A stretch of 14,380 nt of DNA from CAYSXY01 sp964435165 (GTDB taxonomy: Bacteria; Pseudomonadota; Alphaproteobacteria; Rickettsiales; RI-342), in NCBI GenBank assembly GCA_964435165.1, contig CAYSXY010000052.1, positions 1-14,380 on the forward strand. Direction: 5' to 3'. The translations under genes were made by a program, and so were the position numbers. The notes under the pieces are model-generated. The model was not told the origin of the DNA, did no database searches, and worked only from the letters and a program-made list of their open reading frames with translations. The number at the start of each line of letters is the position of its first letter. Position 1 is the stretch's first letter. Shown piece by piece: positions 1-8,160 of this stretch.

Positions 1-1920
1 CCACCACCACCACTTTTTACCAATGCAATTGAAACAAGTGGTAATACGAGCTTGGCAGATGGGGCGACGCGAACATATAAGTGTGACACGTGCATGGGAT
101 ACGGCAGTAACACAGAAACCTATACTTATAACGCGGGCACAGGTACATGGAATCCAACTGGCGGTGGGTTGAGTTGTACTGATCCCATTCCATCACGATT
201 TGATCTCTCTACGTTGGATGGAACGAATGGTATCACGCTCTATGGTGGCGATTCATCCGAAGAAAGCGGCTATGTGGTGAGCGATGCAGGAGATATTAAC
301 GGTGATGGAATTGATGATGTGTTAGTAAATGCACCAGAAGGCAATAATAACTCAGGGACAGAAGCAGGGTATTATTTAGTATTTGGCAGGACCGCAGCTG
401 ATTGGGCCATACAAGGTAATTCATTAAATTTAAATACCTTGGATGGATCAATCGGGGTTGAAATTCAAGATTCACTCGTAACCTATTCTGATGCAATACA
501 TTCCGCAGGTGATGTGAATAACGATGGTATTGATGATATTATACTTGGCTCTAGGCTATCAGATACCACTAACGGATTTAGATCGGGAGCAAGTTATGTG
601 ATTTTTGGCCGCACAGTTTCTGATTGGGCGACCCAGGGAGGTCTTTTGGAACTCTCAACTTTAAATTCCTCCACTGGCATTATGATACTAGGAGAGGCGG
701 CTAATGATCGTAGTGGAGAGACCGTATCATCAGCAGGTGATGTCAATAATGATGGCATAGACGATATCATCATTGGCGCATGGAGCAATGATTCTACAGC
801 AGCGGATGCGGGAGCCGCTTACATTGTATTCGGTCGTTCTGCGGCTGATTGGCTGAGTCATGGTTATACGCTAGACTTAAATACCCTGAACGGCACGAAT
901 GGGATTAAGTTATCTGGGGAGTCCGCGAGCGACTATGCCGGTGCCCATGTGAGTAAGGCTGGCGATGTAAACAATGATGGTATCGATGATGTGATCGTGG
1001 GATCATGGGCACACCCCAATGGGTCAGATTCAGGGGCTGCTTACGTAGTATTCGGTCGCTCTGCTGCCGATTGGACAACCCAGGGAGGTAATCTGAATCT
1101 ATCTACATTAAATGGAACAACTGGTGTTAAAATGAACGGTGAGGGCGTTGACGATCTGGCAAGTGACTCAGTAAGTAACGCAGGTGATGTGAATAATGAT
1201 GGCATTGATGATATCATTATTGGTGCACGGGGGAAGCCAGCTAATCCATCTGAGGGAGCAGGCTACCTTGTATTCGGCAGAACGGCAGCGCAATGGACAA
1301 GCCAGGGCGGAGTGCTGGAGCTTTCCTCGCTTGATGGAGACAACGGTATCAAACTGATTGGGGCAACCGATACTTTCAGCACAGGTGAGTCAGTCAGCAC
1401 GGCAGGAGATGTGAATGGTGATGGAATAGATGACATCATTGTTGCTGCTTCTTATGCATTAGAATCGCCTGGCGTGTATACAGGTGCAGCCTTTATCGTC
1501 TATGGTATGGATGCTGCTAAATGGTCAGATTTAGGTGGCTCGTTTGATTTAAATAACATAGATGGCCAAAATGGTGTGGCTGTTTACGGTCAGAATAATA
1601 ATGACTATCTAGGTGTCAGTGTGAGCTACGCCGGCGACTTTAATGGTGATGGAACAGATGATATTGTAATTGGCGCTCCCTTACGTGGCTCCAATGGAAT
1701 TTCAGGGTTGACACGAGCGGGGGAAAGTTATGTTATTTTTGGTACAGCAGAAATTGCGGATCCTAACGGTTCCTTCGCCTTTACCTATGATGCTGGCACA
1801 GAGACATGGACAGCCGACTTGACCTGTGACAATGGTTACTACTCTGCTTCTGACACGCAAAGCCAGTGTACTATCACTGACGGCAGCCCGGCATGGGATG
1901 CAGTGGGGACGTGTGATTGA
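1..1920 (+). CDS. FG-GAP repeat beta-propeller protein, 5' end outside window
   Basis: The frame is open from base 1, beginning with a four-proline run, so the true start and any signal peptide lie upstream; the TTG at 52 is only an internal start candidate. It encodes seven FG-GAP (integrin-alpha type) repeats of about 74 residues. Each carries a calcium-loop motif of the form D-[IVF]-N-[NG]-D-G-[IT]-D-D, at bases 292, 511, 739, 964, 1186, 1408 and 1636, followed by a YxVFGR-like strand. Seven repeats fit one closed seven-bladed propeller, probably calcium-stabilised and extracellular. A Cys-containing module with a Y-[ND]-A-G-T-x-T-W motif lies on each side of the propeller (about 85-180 and 1760-1917). 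The frame ends at TGA 1918-1920, but the same frame continues directly into RCC1 repeats, so this is probably the N-terminal part of a longer protein. Adhesion or ligand binding is inferred from the fold; the ligand is unknown. Confidence 0.85.
   Translation, partial: PPPPLFTNAIETSGNTSLADGATRTYKCDTCMGYGSNTETYTYNAGTGTWNPTGGGLSCTDPIPSRFDLSTLDGTNGITLYGGDSSEESGYVVSDAGDINGDGIDDVLVNAPEGNNNSGTEAGYYLVFGRTAADWAIQGNSLNLNTLDGSIGVEIQDSLVTYSDAIHSAGDVNNDGIDDIILGSRLSDTTNGFRSGASYVIFGRTVSDWATQGGLLELSTLNSSTGIMILGEAANDRSGETVSSAGDVNNDGIDDIIIGAWSNDSTAADAGAAYIVFGRSAADWLSHGYTLDLNTLNGTNGIKLSGESASDYAGAHVSKAGDVNNDGIDDVIVGSWAHPNGSDSGAAYVVFGRSAADWTTQGGNLNLSTLNGTTGVKMNGEGVDDLASDSVSNAGDVNNDGIDDIIIGARGKPANPSEGAGYLVFGRTAAQWTSQGGVLELSSLDGDNGIKLIGATDTFSTGESVSTAGDVNGDGIDDIIVAASYALESPGVYTGAAFIVYGMDAAKWSDLGGSFDLNNIDGQNGVAVYGQNNNDYLGVSVSYAGDFNGDGTDDIVIGAPLRGSNGISGLTRAGESYVIFGTAEIADPNGSFAFTYDAGTETWTADLTCDNGYYSASDTQSQCTITDGSPAWDAVGTCD
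1918..1920 (+). other. In-frame TGA stop between two propeller domains
   Basis: This TGA separates the FG-GAP frame from the RCC1 frame without any change of phase. The codons right after it (Gly-Pro-Val-Ala-Glu, then an ISIG strand and a Cys-x9-Cys hairpin) are clearly coding in character. It could be a nonsense mutation, a sequencing error, or a readthrough site; the base after the stop is G. It lies in a linker comparable to the one that follows the Cys module before the FG-GAP propeller. Confidence 0.7.
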
Positions 1921-2004
1921 GGGCCAGTTGCAGAAACCATTTCTATTGGCCTTGATCATAGCTGCTATGTAGCGGGCGATAATAGAGGCTATTGCTTTGG
2001 TGAT

Positions 2005-3069
2005 ATGAGCGATCATGCGCTAGGCATGGGAAGCAGTGGAACAGGCAATGTGACCTCCTTGTCTACGGCAACGGAAGTTTCAGGTAGTCACTCTTGGAAA
2101 GAGATTAGCGCAGGGTTTAACTATAGTTGCGGTATCACGACGGCAGGTGATGTTTATTGCTGGGGTACAGGTGCCGATGGTGGCGGTGGGGCGATTATGG
2201 GAGATGGAACGTGGGATGTCCAAAACACTCCTGTAACCAAAGCCAGCGGTGGTCCATATCGAACAATACGCACAAGTTATGATGTGGCCTGCGCAATTGG
2301 AAGCAACGATAATAAGACCTATTGCTGGGGCGGTTGGGGCGGAGGTGGATCCAGCGATCGCCGTGGAGCAGGTGGTGCTGATAATGGCGACGATCCGCCA
2401 ACAGAAATCAGTGGAGGTCATGAATGGCTGTCTATTTCAGGCAATGGGTTTCATTTCTGCGGTGTTACCCTGTCAAATGCTGGCTACTGCTGGGGTACTG
2501 ATAATAATCAGAAGTTAGGCAACGGTGCAGGCACTACGCCTCAAAATACACCTGATCTTGTTAGTGGTGGACATAGCTGGGTCTATATTGCTGCCGGAGG
2601 TAACCATTCATGTGGCTTACGAACCGACGGAGAGATTATGTGCTGGGGTGGTGGACCACTGGGAGATGGAACCGGGTTTCCGATTTCACCTACACCGCAA
2701 CTGATCTCGCGCCCGGCTGGGATTAATTCATGGAAATTTATCGCGGCAGGCTATGACGCTAACTGCGCTATATCGGATAATGATGATATGTATTGCTGGG
2801 TATCAAATGAATCCGGAAATGGTTCCGGCACGTTGGGTAATGGAACCACGGGTGGCGTACCTGCTGATTATAATACCCCGCAATTAGTCTCAGGCGGTTA
2901 TAAATGGCGTTTTGTTGAGATAGGAGCGGGTAATGATTCAGCAAACGGTGCCGTATGCGGTATCACCACAGCCGATGATCTCTATTGCTGGGGTGAGAAT
3001 GGCGACGGTGAGCTTGGTATTGGCAACACAACCAATCAGAGTACGCCGCAATCCGTGACATTGCCTTAA
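2005..3069 (+). CDS. RCC1-type seven-bladed propeller, C-terminal part of the split gene
   Basis: Coordinates run from the first in-frame ATG, but coding character begins at 1921, directly after the TGA. Seven RCC1-like blades are visible, each with an x-I-x-A-G strand, a Cys, nine or ten residues, and a second Cys in a YCWG-like turn, often followed by G-x-LG. The first blade (core about 1939-2001) lies upstream of the ATG, so a protein starting at 2005 would lack most of one blade. The ATG has no convincing ribosome binding site (an AGAGG lies about 15 bases away) and no signal peptide follows it. Paired cysteines in every blade are typical of secreted bacterial RCC1 proteins and suggest a disulfide per blade. 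This half is best read as the second domain of the upstream gene; independent translation is less likely. Confidence 0.75.
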   Translation: MSDHALGMGSSGTGNVTSLSTATEVSGSHSWKEISAGFNYSCGITTAGDVYCWGTGADGGGGAIMGDGTWDVQNTPVTKASGGPYRTIRTSYDVACAIGSNDNKTYCWGGWGGGGSSDRRGAGGADNGDDPPTEISGGHEWLSISGNGFHFCGVTLSNAGYCWGTDNNQKLGNGAGTTPQNTPDLVSGGHSWVYIAAGGNHSCGLRTDGEIMCWGGGPLGDGTGFPISPTPQLISRPAGINSWKFIAAGYDANCAISDNDDMYCWVSNESGNGSGTLGNGTTGGVPADYNTPQLVSGGYKWRFVEIGAGNDSANGAVCGITTADDLYCWGENGDGELGIGNTTNQSTPQSVTLP

Positions 3070-3246
3070 GACCCACATCATTTTTGGCTAATAGCCATAT
3101 AGATACCCACGGGCAGGGCAGATCATTACCGCAGTTCGATTGTCGATGCTGTGATACCTGTCGGCGCGATGTACCGGGCTATTTGATTAACCAATCCGTG
3201 ACGTAAGTTTTAATCAGCTGATAATATTCATTAATAGAGCACCCCA

Positions 3247-5913
3247 TCATGCCGCATCATAGCCTTGACCCTTGCCGGCTCCACCGGCACGAAACTCATC
3301 GGCGCTCAGTCCAATCACCCGGTCGCTGTAAGAATGCTTCAGTTGATCGTTCATGACCTTCAACTGGTCATAGGCCTCGGCATGCTCGCCCTCACGGCGT
3401 AATGTGTGATGAAGCATCCAATCAACGGATTTGGAAAGGTCCGCCACCTGGCGACCGCGTACTTGATCGCGCTGCATCAGTTCAATAATTTTGCTCTGCA
3501 TCGCTTCCATTTGTTCTAGGGAAGCATCGCTGATCATTTCCACATCCACCCCGATATTCGGCCCACCAGCCTGCTGATGTGCTCGGATGGTGCTGCCAAC
3601 GAGCCTATCATCCTGCTGGCGGCCATGAATACCCCTGAACGCGTTTCTGGTCACGCGCCAGGGTAGGGAGACGACATAGCCAACCGCGGCAAACACACCT
3701 TTTTTATTACCGGCTTTCAGATAATCGATAGGGGTCGTGACCTCGCTTGTCAGCGTATCCATAATCTCGGAGTTTGCCGTCCATTCTTTCAACGAGCGTC
3801 TGGCCTCGGAATACGGGCCATAACCGGCATAGGAATGTGCCCACTGCTTCAAAAATGCCTGCTCATTCTCATCAGTGACAAATTTGCTCATGCGCTTGAC
3901 GAACTCTGGCATTTTCGTCTTGCTGATAAAGGACATGCCCTGGCGAATTGCTTCATGTTCGGCTTCATGGACGGGGTTGTCAGGAATGAAGGCAACGCCA
4001 AATTGTTGAATAGAGCCGATCTCCTCAGGTGTTAAATGGCCGTACAGTAATGGCGCGCGGCCCTGCCTGCCGGAGGCCTCATACACCTCCATATCTTGTT
4101 TATAGTCTTGAATTGCCTGGCGCTTGAGGTTTTTCGCTTTTACATATTCCTCATGTAGCTTAGGTTCTTCTTCATTCACCCAGTGTTTGGTGCGTGAATC
4201 CTCAAATTGTCTGGTTTTTTCATTATAGCGACGATTAACATATTTAAACCCCCGATCAATCAAAGCTGAGCTTTCCTGGATTTGCTCGCGCGCATGCTGA
4301 CGATTATAGCCAAATGCGCGGGTTGCGCCGGTCATTGCTGTTAGCACCTGTGTGGTGCGCTCAAAGCCATAGCCCACCAGGTCCAGCGCATAGTTCCACA
4401 CACGTCCGGCAGGCGAGGGTGGAGTGTCCGGCGCATGGCGCTGACGATATTGATTAAAGCCGCTTTCCGTACTGCCCGTCGCCAGGTCTTTGAGATAATC
4501 CAGCGGCGCTTTATACAGCAACTCGCCGATCAGGTTATAATCACGAAATGCCCGATCCATCACATAGGCATATTTCTCCGGCGTATCCATGCGCCCGACC
4601 TGGCGCATATACATTTCCTTCAAGTGAGTATAGGTCAGGCCGATATACCAATCTGCCAGATGCTCGCGCACCACATGTTCTGCCGTCTCGCCGCCACGTC
4701 GGCGCAGCCAGCCAAACATCCCGCCACCTTTGCGCCACTCACGGGCCTGTGTTTCACGCGCTTCTTTGTCAAAAAAGTTGAGAAAGCCGAATGTCAGGTC
4801 GGTTGCCAATGTTGCCGCTGTTTTTGTCAGCGCCGTCACACTCCCCATCACGGCAAAGGGCAGGGAAACGGCAAACCAGTGCTCACCATAACCGCGCCCT
4901 ATTCCCTCTGAACGATTGAAATTGATATGCTGGACATAATCCGTGATCTCATCATCTGTCAGCTCTTTCAGGGGTATCGTCGGTATTTCGGCATTGTGTG
5001 GCGCTGTTGCCTGATTACGAATCGCTGTTTTTCTATCGCCCTCTTGTTGGTTTATCACTTTGCCTTGTTTATATTCGACACCACCAGATGTTTTTGTCGT
5101 CAAACTTTCAACAATGTCTTCATGCGTGGTGCGTTGATAGGTAGCGGTCGGTAAATGCCATTCATTAAGAATCGGAATATGCCGTGCATAACGCAGCAGG
5201 CGAATGGCCACTGCATCATGCAGATTGTGAATAAGATTGGCTCCCTTGCTGAGCACATGCTCAGGGTCAGCCCATTCGATAAGGTACGTCGTGCTGTGTT
5301 TTCCTCCTTCCATGGATTTGCGTTTTTTCTTCTCACGCGCATCCGGGGACAGGACATGATAATTGAAATAATCACGGCCTAATAAGTCATCGACGCGAAG
5401 ATTGAGTTGTAGATTGCCAAGCTCTTCGTTGCTCAGTCCTTTGTCTATATCCGCCCCAGTGACAAAACCCAAAATATGCCGATGGACACTACCCAGATGC
5501 GCTCGTTGACTTGGGGTGAGCTCTCCCCCATCTTCCGCAATACGTTTACCATAATCGATCACAAATTGTGTAATGGAGCGTCCCAGTTCCGTCCCTTCCA
5601 ATATCTCCCAGTCATCCTGGTACTGGCCGATTTCGATATCTTCATAATAAAGCGTGAGATCAGCCTTGGTGACGGGACCATAAGGGATGTCACATATCCT
5701 CTTGCCGTATTGATAGAGGGTAATCTTTGTGGCGTATTGTTTTTCGATATAGTTTTCGGCATGCGCATAGGCATTGGTGCCGGGTAGTCGTCCGAATAGT
5801 TCCAGAAAAAAGTCGCTCACCCAGCGACGCGCCCGTCGCTTGCCGGGCGTGCTATCACCATGCAGTGAATGCATGGCGCTGACTTCTTCCCTGGATGAGT
5901 TAGGTTTAACCAA
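3247..5913 (-). CDS. Large protein of unknown function (888 aa)
   Basis: I do not recognise this family. The frame opens with TTG at 5913, preceded by AAGG seven bases upstream; an ATG at 5874, with a GGGAAGAAG-like stretch upstream, is the alternative. There is no signal peptide. The protein is charged and mostly helical in appearance: a basic N-terminus (about residues 25-30), a hydrophobic Ala/Leu/Thr-rich stretch at about 346-381 that could be membrane-active or buried, a shorter one at 739-751, a Lys/Glu-rich helical segment at about 575-615, and a helical C-terminus at about 795-860. A six-residue motif [AT]P[LI]DYL occurs twice (469-474 and 727-732) and once in the divergent neighbour. 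The gene converges on the RCC1 gene and is divergent from the 674-aa gene. A secreted effector or structural protein is possible, but nothing seen decides it. Confidence 0.7.
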   Translation of the reverse strand: MVKPNSSREEVSAMHSLHGDSTPGKRRARRWVSDFFLELFGRLPGTNAYAHAENYIEKQYATKITLYQYGKRICDIPYGPVTKADLTLYYEDIEIGQYQDDWEILEGTELGRSITQFVIDYGKRIAEDGGELTPSQRAHLGSVHRHILGFVTGADIDKGLSNEELGNLQLNLRVDDLLGRDYFNYHVLSPDAREKKKRKSMEGGKHSTTYLIEWADPEHVLSKGANLIHNLHDAVAIRLLRYARHIPILNEWHLPTATYQRTTHEDIVESLTTKTSGGVEYKQGKVINQQEGDRKTAIRNQATAPHNAEIPTIPLKELTDDEITDYVQHINFNRSEGIGRGYGEHWFAVSLPFAVMGSVTALTKTAATLATDLTFGFLNFFDKEARETQAREWRKGGGMFGWLRRRGGETAEHVVREHLADWYIGLTYTHLKEMYMRQVGRMDTPEKYAYVMDRAFRDYNLIGELLYKAPLDYLKDLATGSTESGFNQYRQRHAPDTPPSPAGRVWNYALDLVGYGFERTTQVLTAMTGATRAFGYNRQHAREQIQESSALIDRGFKYVNRRYNEKTRQFEDSRTKHWVNEEEPKLHEEYVKAKNLKRQAIQDYKQDMEVYEASGRQGRAPLLYGHLTPEEIGSIQQFGVAFIPDNPVHEAEHEAIRQGMSFISKTKMPEFVKRMSKFVTDENEQAFLKQWAHSYAGYGPYSEARRSLKEWTANSEIMDTLTSEVTTPIDYLKAGNKKGVFAAVGYVVSLPWRVTRNAFRGIHGRQQDDRLVGSTIRAHQQAGGPNIGVDVEMISDASLEQMEAMQSKIIELMQRDQVRGRQVADLSKSVDWMLHHTLRREGEHAEAYDQLKVMNDQLKHSYSDRVIGLSADEFRAGGAGKGQGYDAA

Positions 5914-5935
5914 TGGACTGCCTTATGGATTATCT

Positions 5936-5963
5936 ATTATCTCATATACCATCTTATCGGCAA
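5936..5963 (-). promoter_or_regulatory. Candidate sigma70-type promoter of the 888-aa gene
   Basis: On the minus strand TTGCCG (-35, bases 5963-5958) and GATAAT (-10, bases 5941-5936) are separated by 16 bases. They match the consensus hexamers at four and five of six positions. The predicted transcript starts near 5929, giving a leader of about 16 bases before the TTG start, just enough for the AAGG ribosome binding site. Confidence 0.4.
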
Positions 5964-6126
5964 ATCATGACGATTCTGTGACGATGTATGGCTAAACAAC
6001 GGAAAAGTCGATGTTTTTATGGTAAATAATGCCTTGTCATGCAGTTTATGCATAGATTGCGCTCCATATTAGCAGTTGTATTGTTTTGTAAGCGAGGGTA
6101 ATAAGGCGTTAGATATCGACTCAACA

Positions 6127-8151
6127 ATGAAATGTAGAATAATGTCGATTACGTTTGATGAGTCACAAAACCTCAGTTTTGAAGAGCTAACGCCGGAAGC
6201 GGCGTTTGAGCGTTATTTGAATATTTTTTGGCAATTGCCGAAAACAAGGCCCATTATGAAATCAAAAAATGGGGCGGTACAATCCGTACATAATGTACTT
6301 GACAGCCCTATTGATCCGGAATGGTTTGGCCTGGTTGCAGCCTTTGCTTTTGCTGCCGGTGACAATGCGCAGTCACAGCCGCATCACTGGCAAGCAACCG
6401 ATATATCGACGCGTGATTTCCAGGAGGGAACGGCCAGGGATTTGTTAAGGCAAAAATGGATTGAATATAATAAAGAGAGAAAAGAAGCCCCCTTTCAAGA
6501 ATACACAGAATATTTTTCGCCGTTCAATGAGGTACGCAAACGACTGTTAGGCGGAAAGTATAATCTTTTTGATGACCAGGCGTTGCCGTTTGAAAGCCGA
6601 CAATATCACCATGTACATTGGCGCTATCGTTTTGATTATGACACCATTGTGGAGGGAGAAGGCGGCGATCGGAGTGAGCTGATCAATGAGACATTATTGC
6701 TTCTCCTGTATAATCACTACGCGCATCTCGAGAACTCTCAGCAGGAATATACATTACCGGCTACTGTGACCTTCACAAGTGAAGGGCAGCCCGTTGCCGT
6801 TGATATGCGTTCGCATCTGCGCCATGCAGCCGATGATATTCTGGAAGGTCTGTATCCTCATTTTATGGATCCTCAACAATTTGACCAGGCAGCCTTTATT
6901 CAACACTTTACGGATGAGACAACCCGCCGACGACATAAGGCGGATCATACTTATTTGCGCCGCGTTCAGGGGGCATTGCAGTTCGTGCTTGATCAGGAAA
7001 AAGATAATCCTGAAATACAGCGGCATTATCAGGAAAATATTGTGGGCAGCTTTGTCGCCATGGCAAATGATCAGCAAGTGATTGAAGCATTGCCGATTAA
7101 TGCATTATACCTGACGGCACGTATGTGCCTGAATCATGCGATGGATCGTGAAGAAGGCATTCGCGGCGTGTTTAACACCGCATTGCATATGACGGTGGAT
7201 TTTGAATATTACTCGCGCCGTAAGCAGGTCTTCAACGAGGTGTTTGAATATCTATTGGATGAAAATATACTCTATCGAAGATTGAATAGACTTTCATCAA
7301 TGCATCTGCCCGATAATCCTTATGATGAATTTAATAAAGATGGGACAGTACGGTTTTTTCTGGATGAAGATGAGCGTACATACCCGTCAGACCCAGATCA
7401 AACTAAATATCGTCATTATTCGGTTAAGGAGTTTATGAAGCGATTCGCTCCTTATCAAACCTTTGCAACACCACTCGATTATTTACAATTGATGCCGGAA
7501 GGCATGTTTGACTGGTCTGCCGTGGATCTGGGAGACGAGGATCAGGCAAAAAAAATACTCCATGGCGGCAAGAGTGCTGAAACACCTATGTTAATGCTGG
7601 AGCGTGCGGCGCGTTCTGTATTCTTGGCATTTAGGGAGATTCAGTTGTTTTTATCGCGCGATATGGATTACCTTAGTATGATGAAGGAATATCCGTTTGA
7701 TTTATCGAGATATGTGGTGTCGTTTATGAACAAAGAGCAATACTTTCCTCTTCTTGATGAATTGGTGCCGCAACCACCGGAGCAGGAAGCGTCTCTGGAG
7801 CATTATGCGCCTTACTTAATCGCAATAGGTAATACGCGCTACGCCTTGATGAACCTGTTTATGCTGACACTGGCACGTAATGCGGCGATGCGCAGCGGTA
7901 ATGAAGCGTTGGCACAGGAAATAGAGGATACCGTCGAGCACCTGTTTGAGCGTTATTCACATATGATGCCCATTTATCAATCGCCGGAAGAGCATATGGA
8001 ACGCATCTCAGCACATGAAGAAGAAGCACTCCGCTATATCAATGATACGAACTATGCACGCTTAGGCATAGCCTTTGATAGAATGGTATATAAAATTGCG
8101 AATATGGCCGCGCAGGAAGCACCGAAAGCAACCTATCCCGGAACGATGTAG
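6127..8151 (+). CDS. Large protein of unknown function (about 674 aa)
   Basis: I do not recognise this family. The frame is open from a TTG at 6076; the first ATG is at 6127 and another at 6142 (MSITFDES...). None has a good ribosome binding site, so the start is uncertain. The product looks soluble, acidic and helix-rich, without a signal peptide. It has many aromatic and His/Tyr-rich stretches and only short hydrophobic runs, for example one rich in Leu near bases 6690-6710 and one near 7815-7880. One [AT]P[LI]DYL motif is at 7468-7485, matching two in the divergent 888-aa protein. Head-to-head arrangement with that gene, similar large size and lack of recognisable domains suggest the two may work together; this is inference only. 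The stop lies nine bases from the end of the convergent MFS gene. Confidence 0.7.
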   Translation: MKCRIMSITFDESQNLSFEELTPEAAFERYLNIFWQLPKTRPIMKSKNGAVQSVHNVLDSPIDPEWFGLVAAFAFAAGDNAQSQPHHWQATDISTRDFQEGTARDLLRQKWIEYNKERKEAPFQEYTEYFSPFNEVRKRLLGGKYNLFDDQALPFESRQYHHVHWRYRFDYDTIVEGEGGDRSELINETLLLLLYNHYAHLENSQQEYTLPATVTFTSEGQPVAVDMRSHLRHAADDILEGLYPHFMDPQQFDQAAFIQHFTDETTRRRHKADHTYLRRVQGALQFVLDQEKDNPEIQRHYQENIVGSFVAMANDQQVIEALPINALYLTARMCLNHAMDREEGIRGVFNTALHMTVDFEYYSRRKQVFNEVFEYLLDENILYRRLNRLSSMHLPDNPYDEFNKDGTVRFFLDEDERTYPSDPDQTKYRHYSVKEFMKRFAPYQTFATPLDYLQLMPEGMFDWSAVDLGDEDQAKKILHGGKSAETPMLMLERAARSVFLAFREIQLFLSRDMDYLSMMKEYPFDLSRYVVSFMNKEQYFPLLDELVPQPPEQEASLEHYAPYLIAIGNTRYALMNLFMLTLARNAAMRSGNEALAQEIEDTVEHLFERYSHMMPIYQSPEEHMERISAHEEEALRYINDTNYARLGIAFDRMVYKIANMAAQEAPKATYPGTM

Positions 8152-8160
8152 AAACAGCAA

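Noticed and set aside
1918..1920. UGA read as tryptophan throughout the genome
   Set aside because: The channel gene ends in TGA exactly at the overlap with the next start, two other genes end sensibly in TGA, and tryptophan is encoded by TGG throughout.
3085..3097. Small hairpin TGGCT-AAT-AGCCA between the convergent RCC1 and 888-aa genes
   Set aside because: Only five pairs with a 3-base loop and no T-run after it on either strand; not a credible terminator, and it lacks the conserved segment of the structured elements.
4435..4911. Plus-strand open frame of 158 codons inside the 888-aa gene
   Set aside because: It lies antisense within a much longer frame, has no ribosome binding site noticed and shows no domain; treated as a shadow.
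6034..6072. Promoter for the 674-aa gene (TTGTCA at 6034, TATTAG at 6067)
   Set aside because: The good -35 has no -10 at proper spacing, and the -10-like site has only a poor partner.
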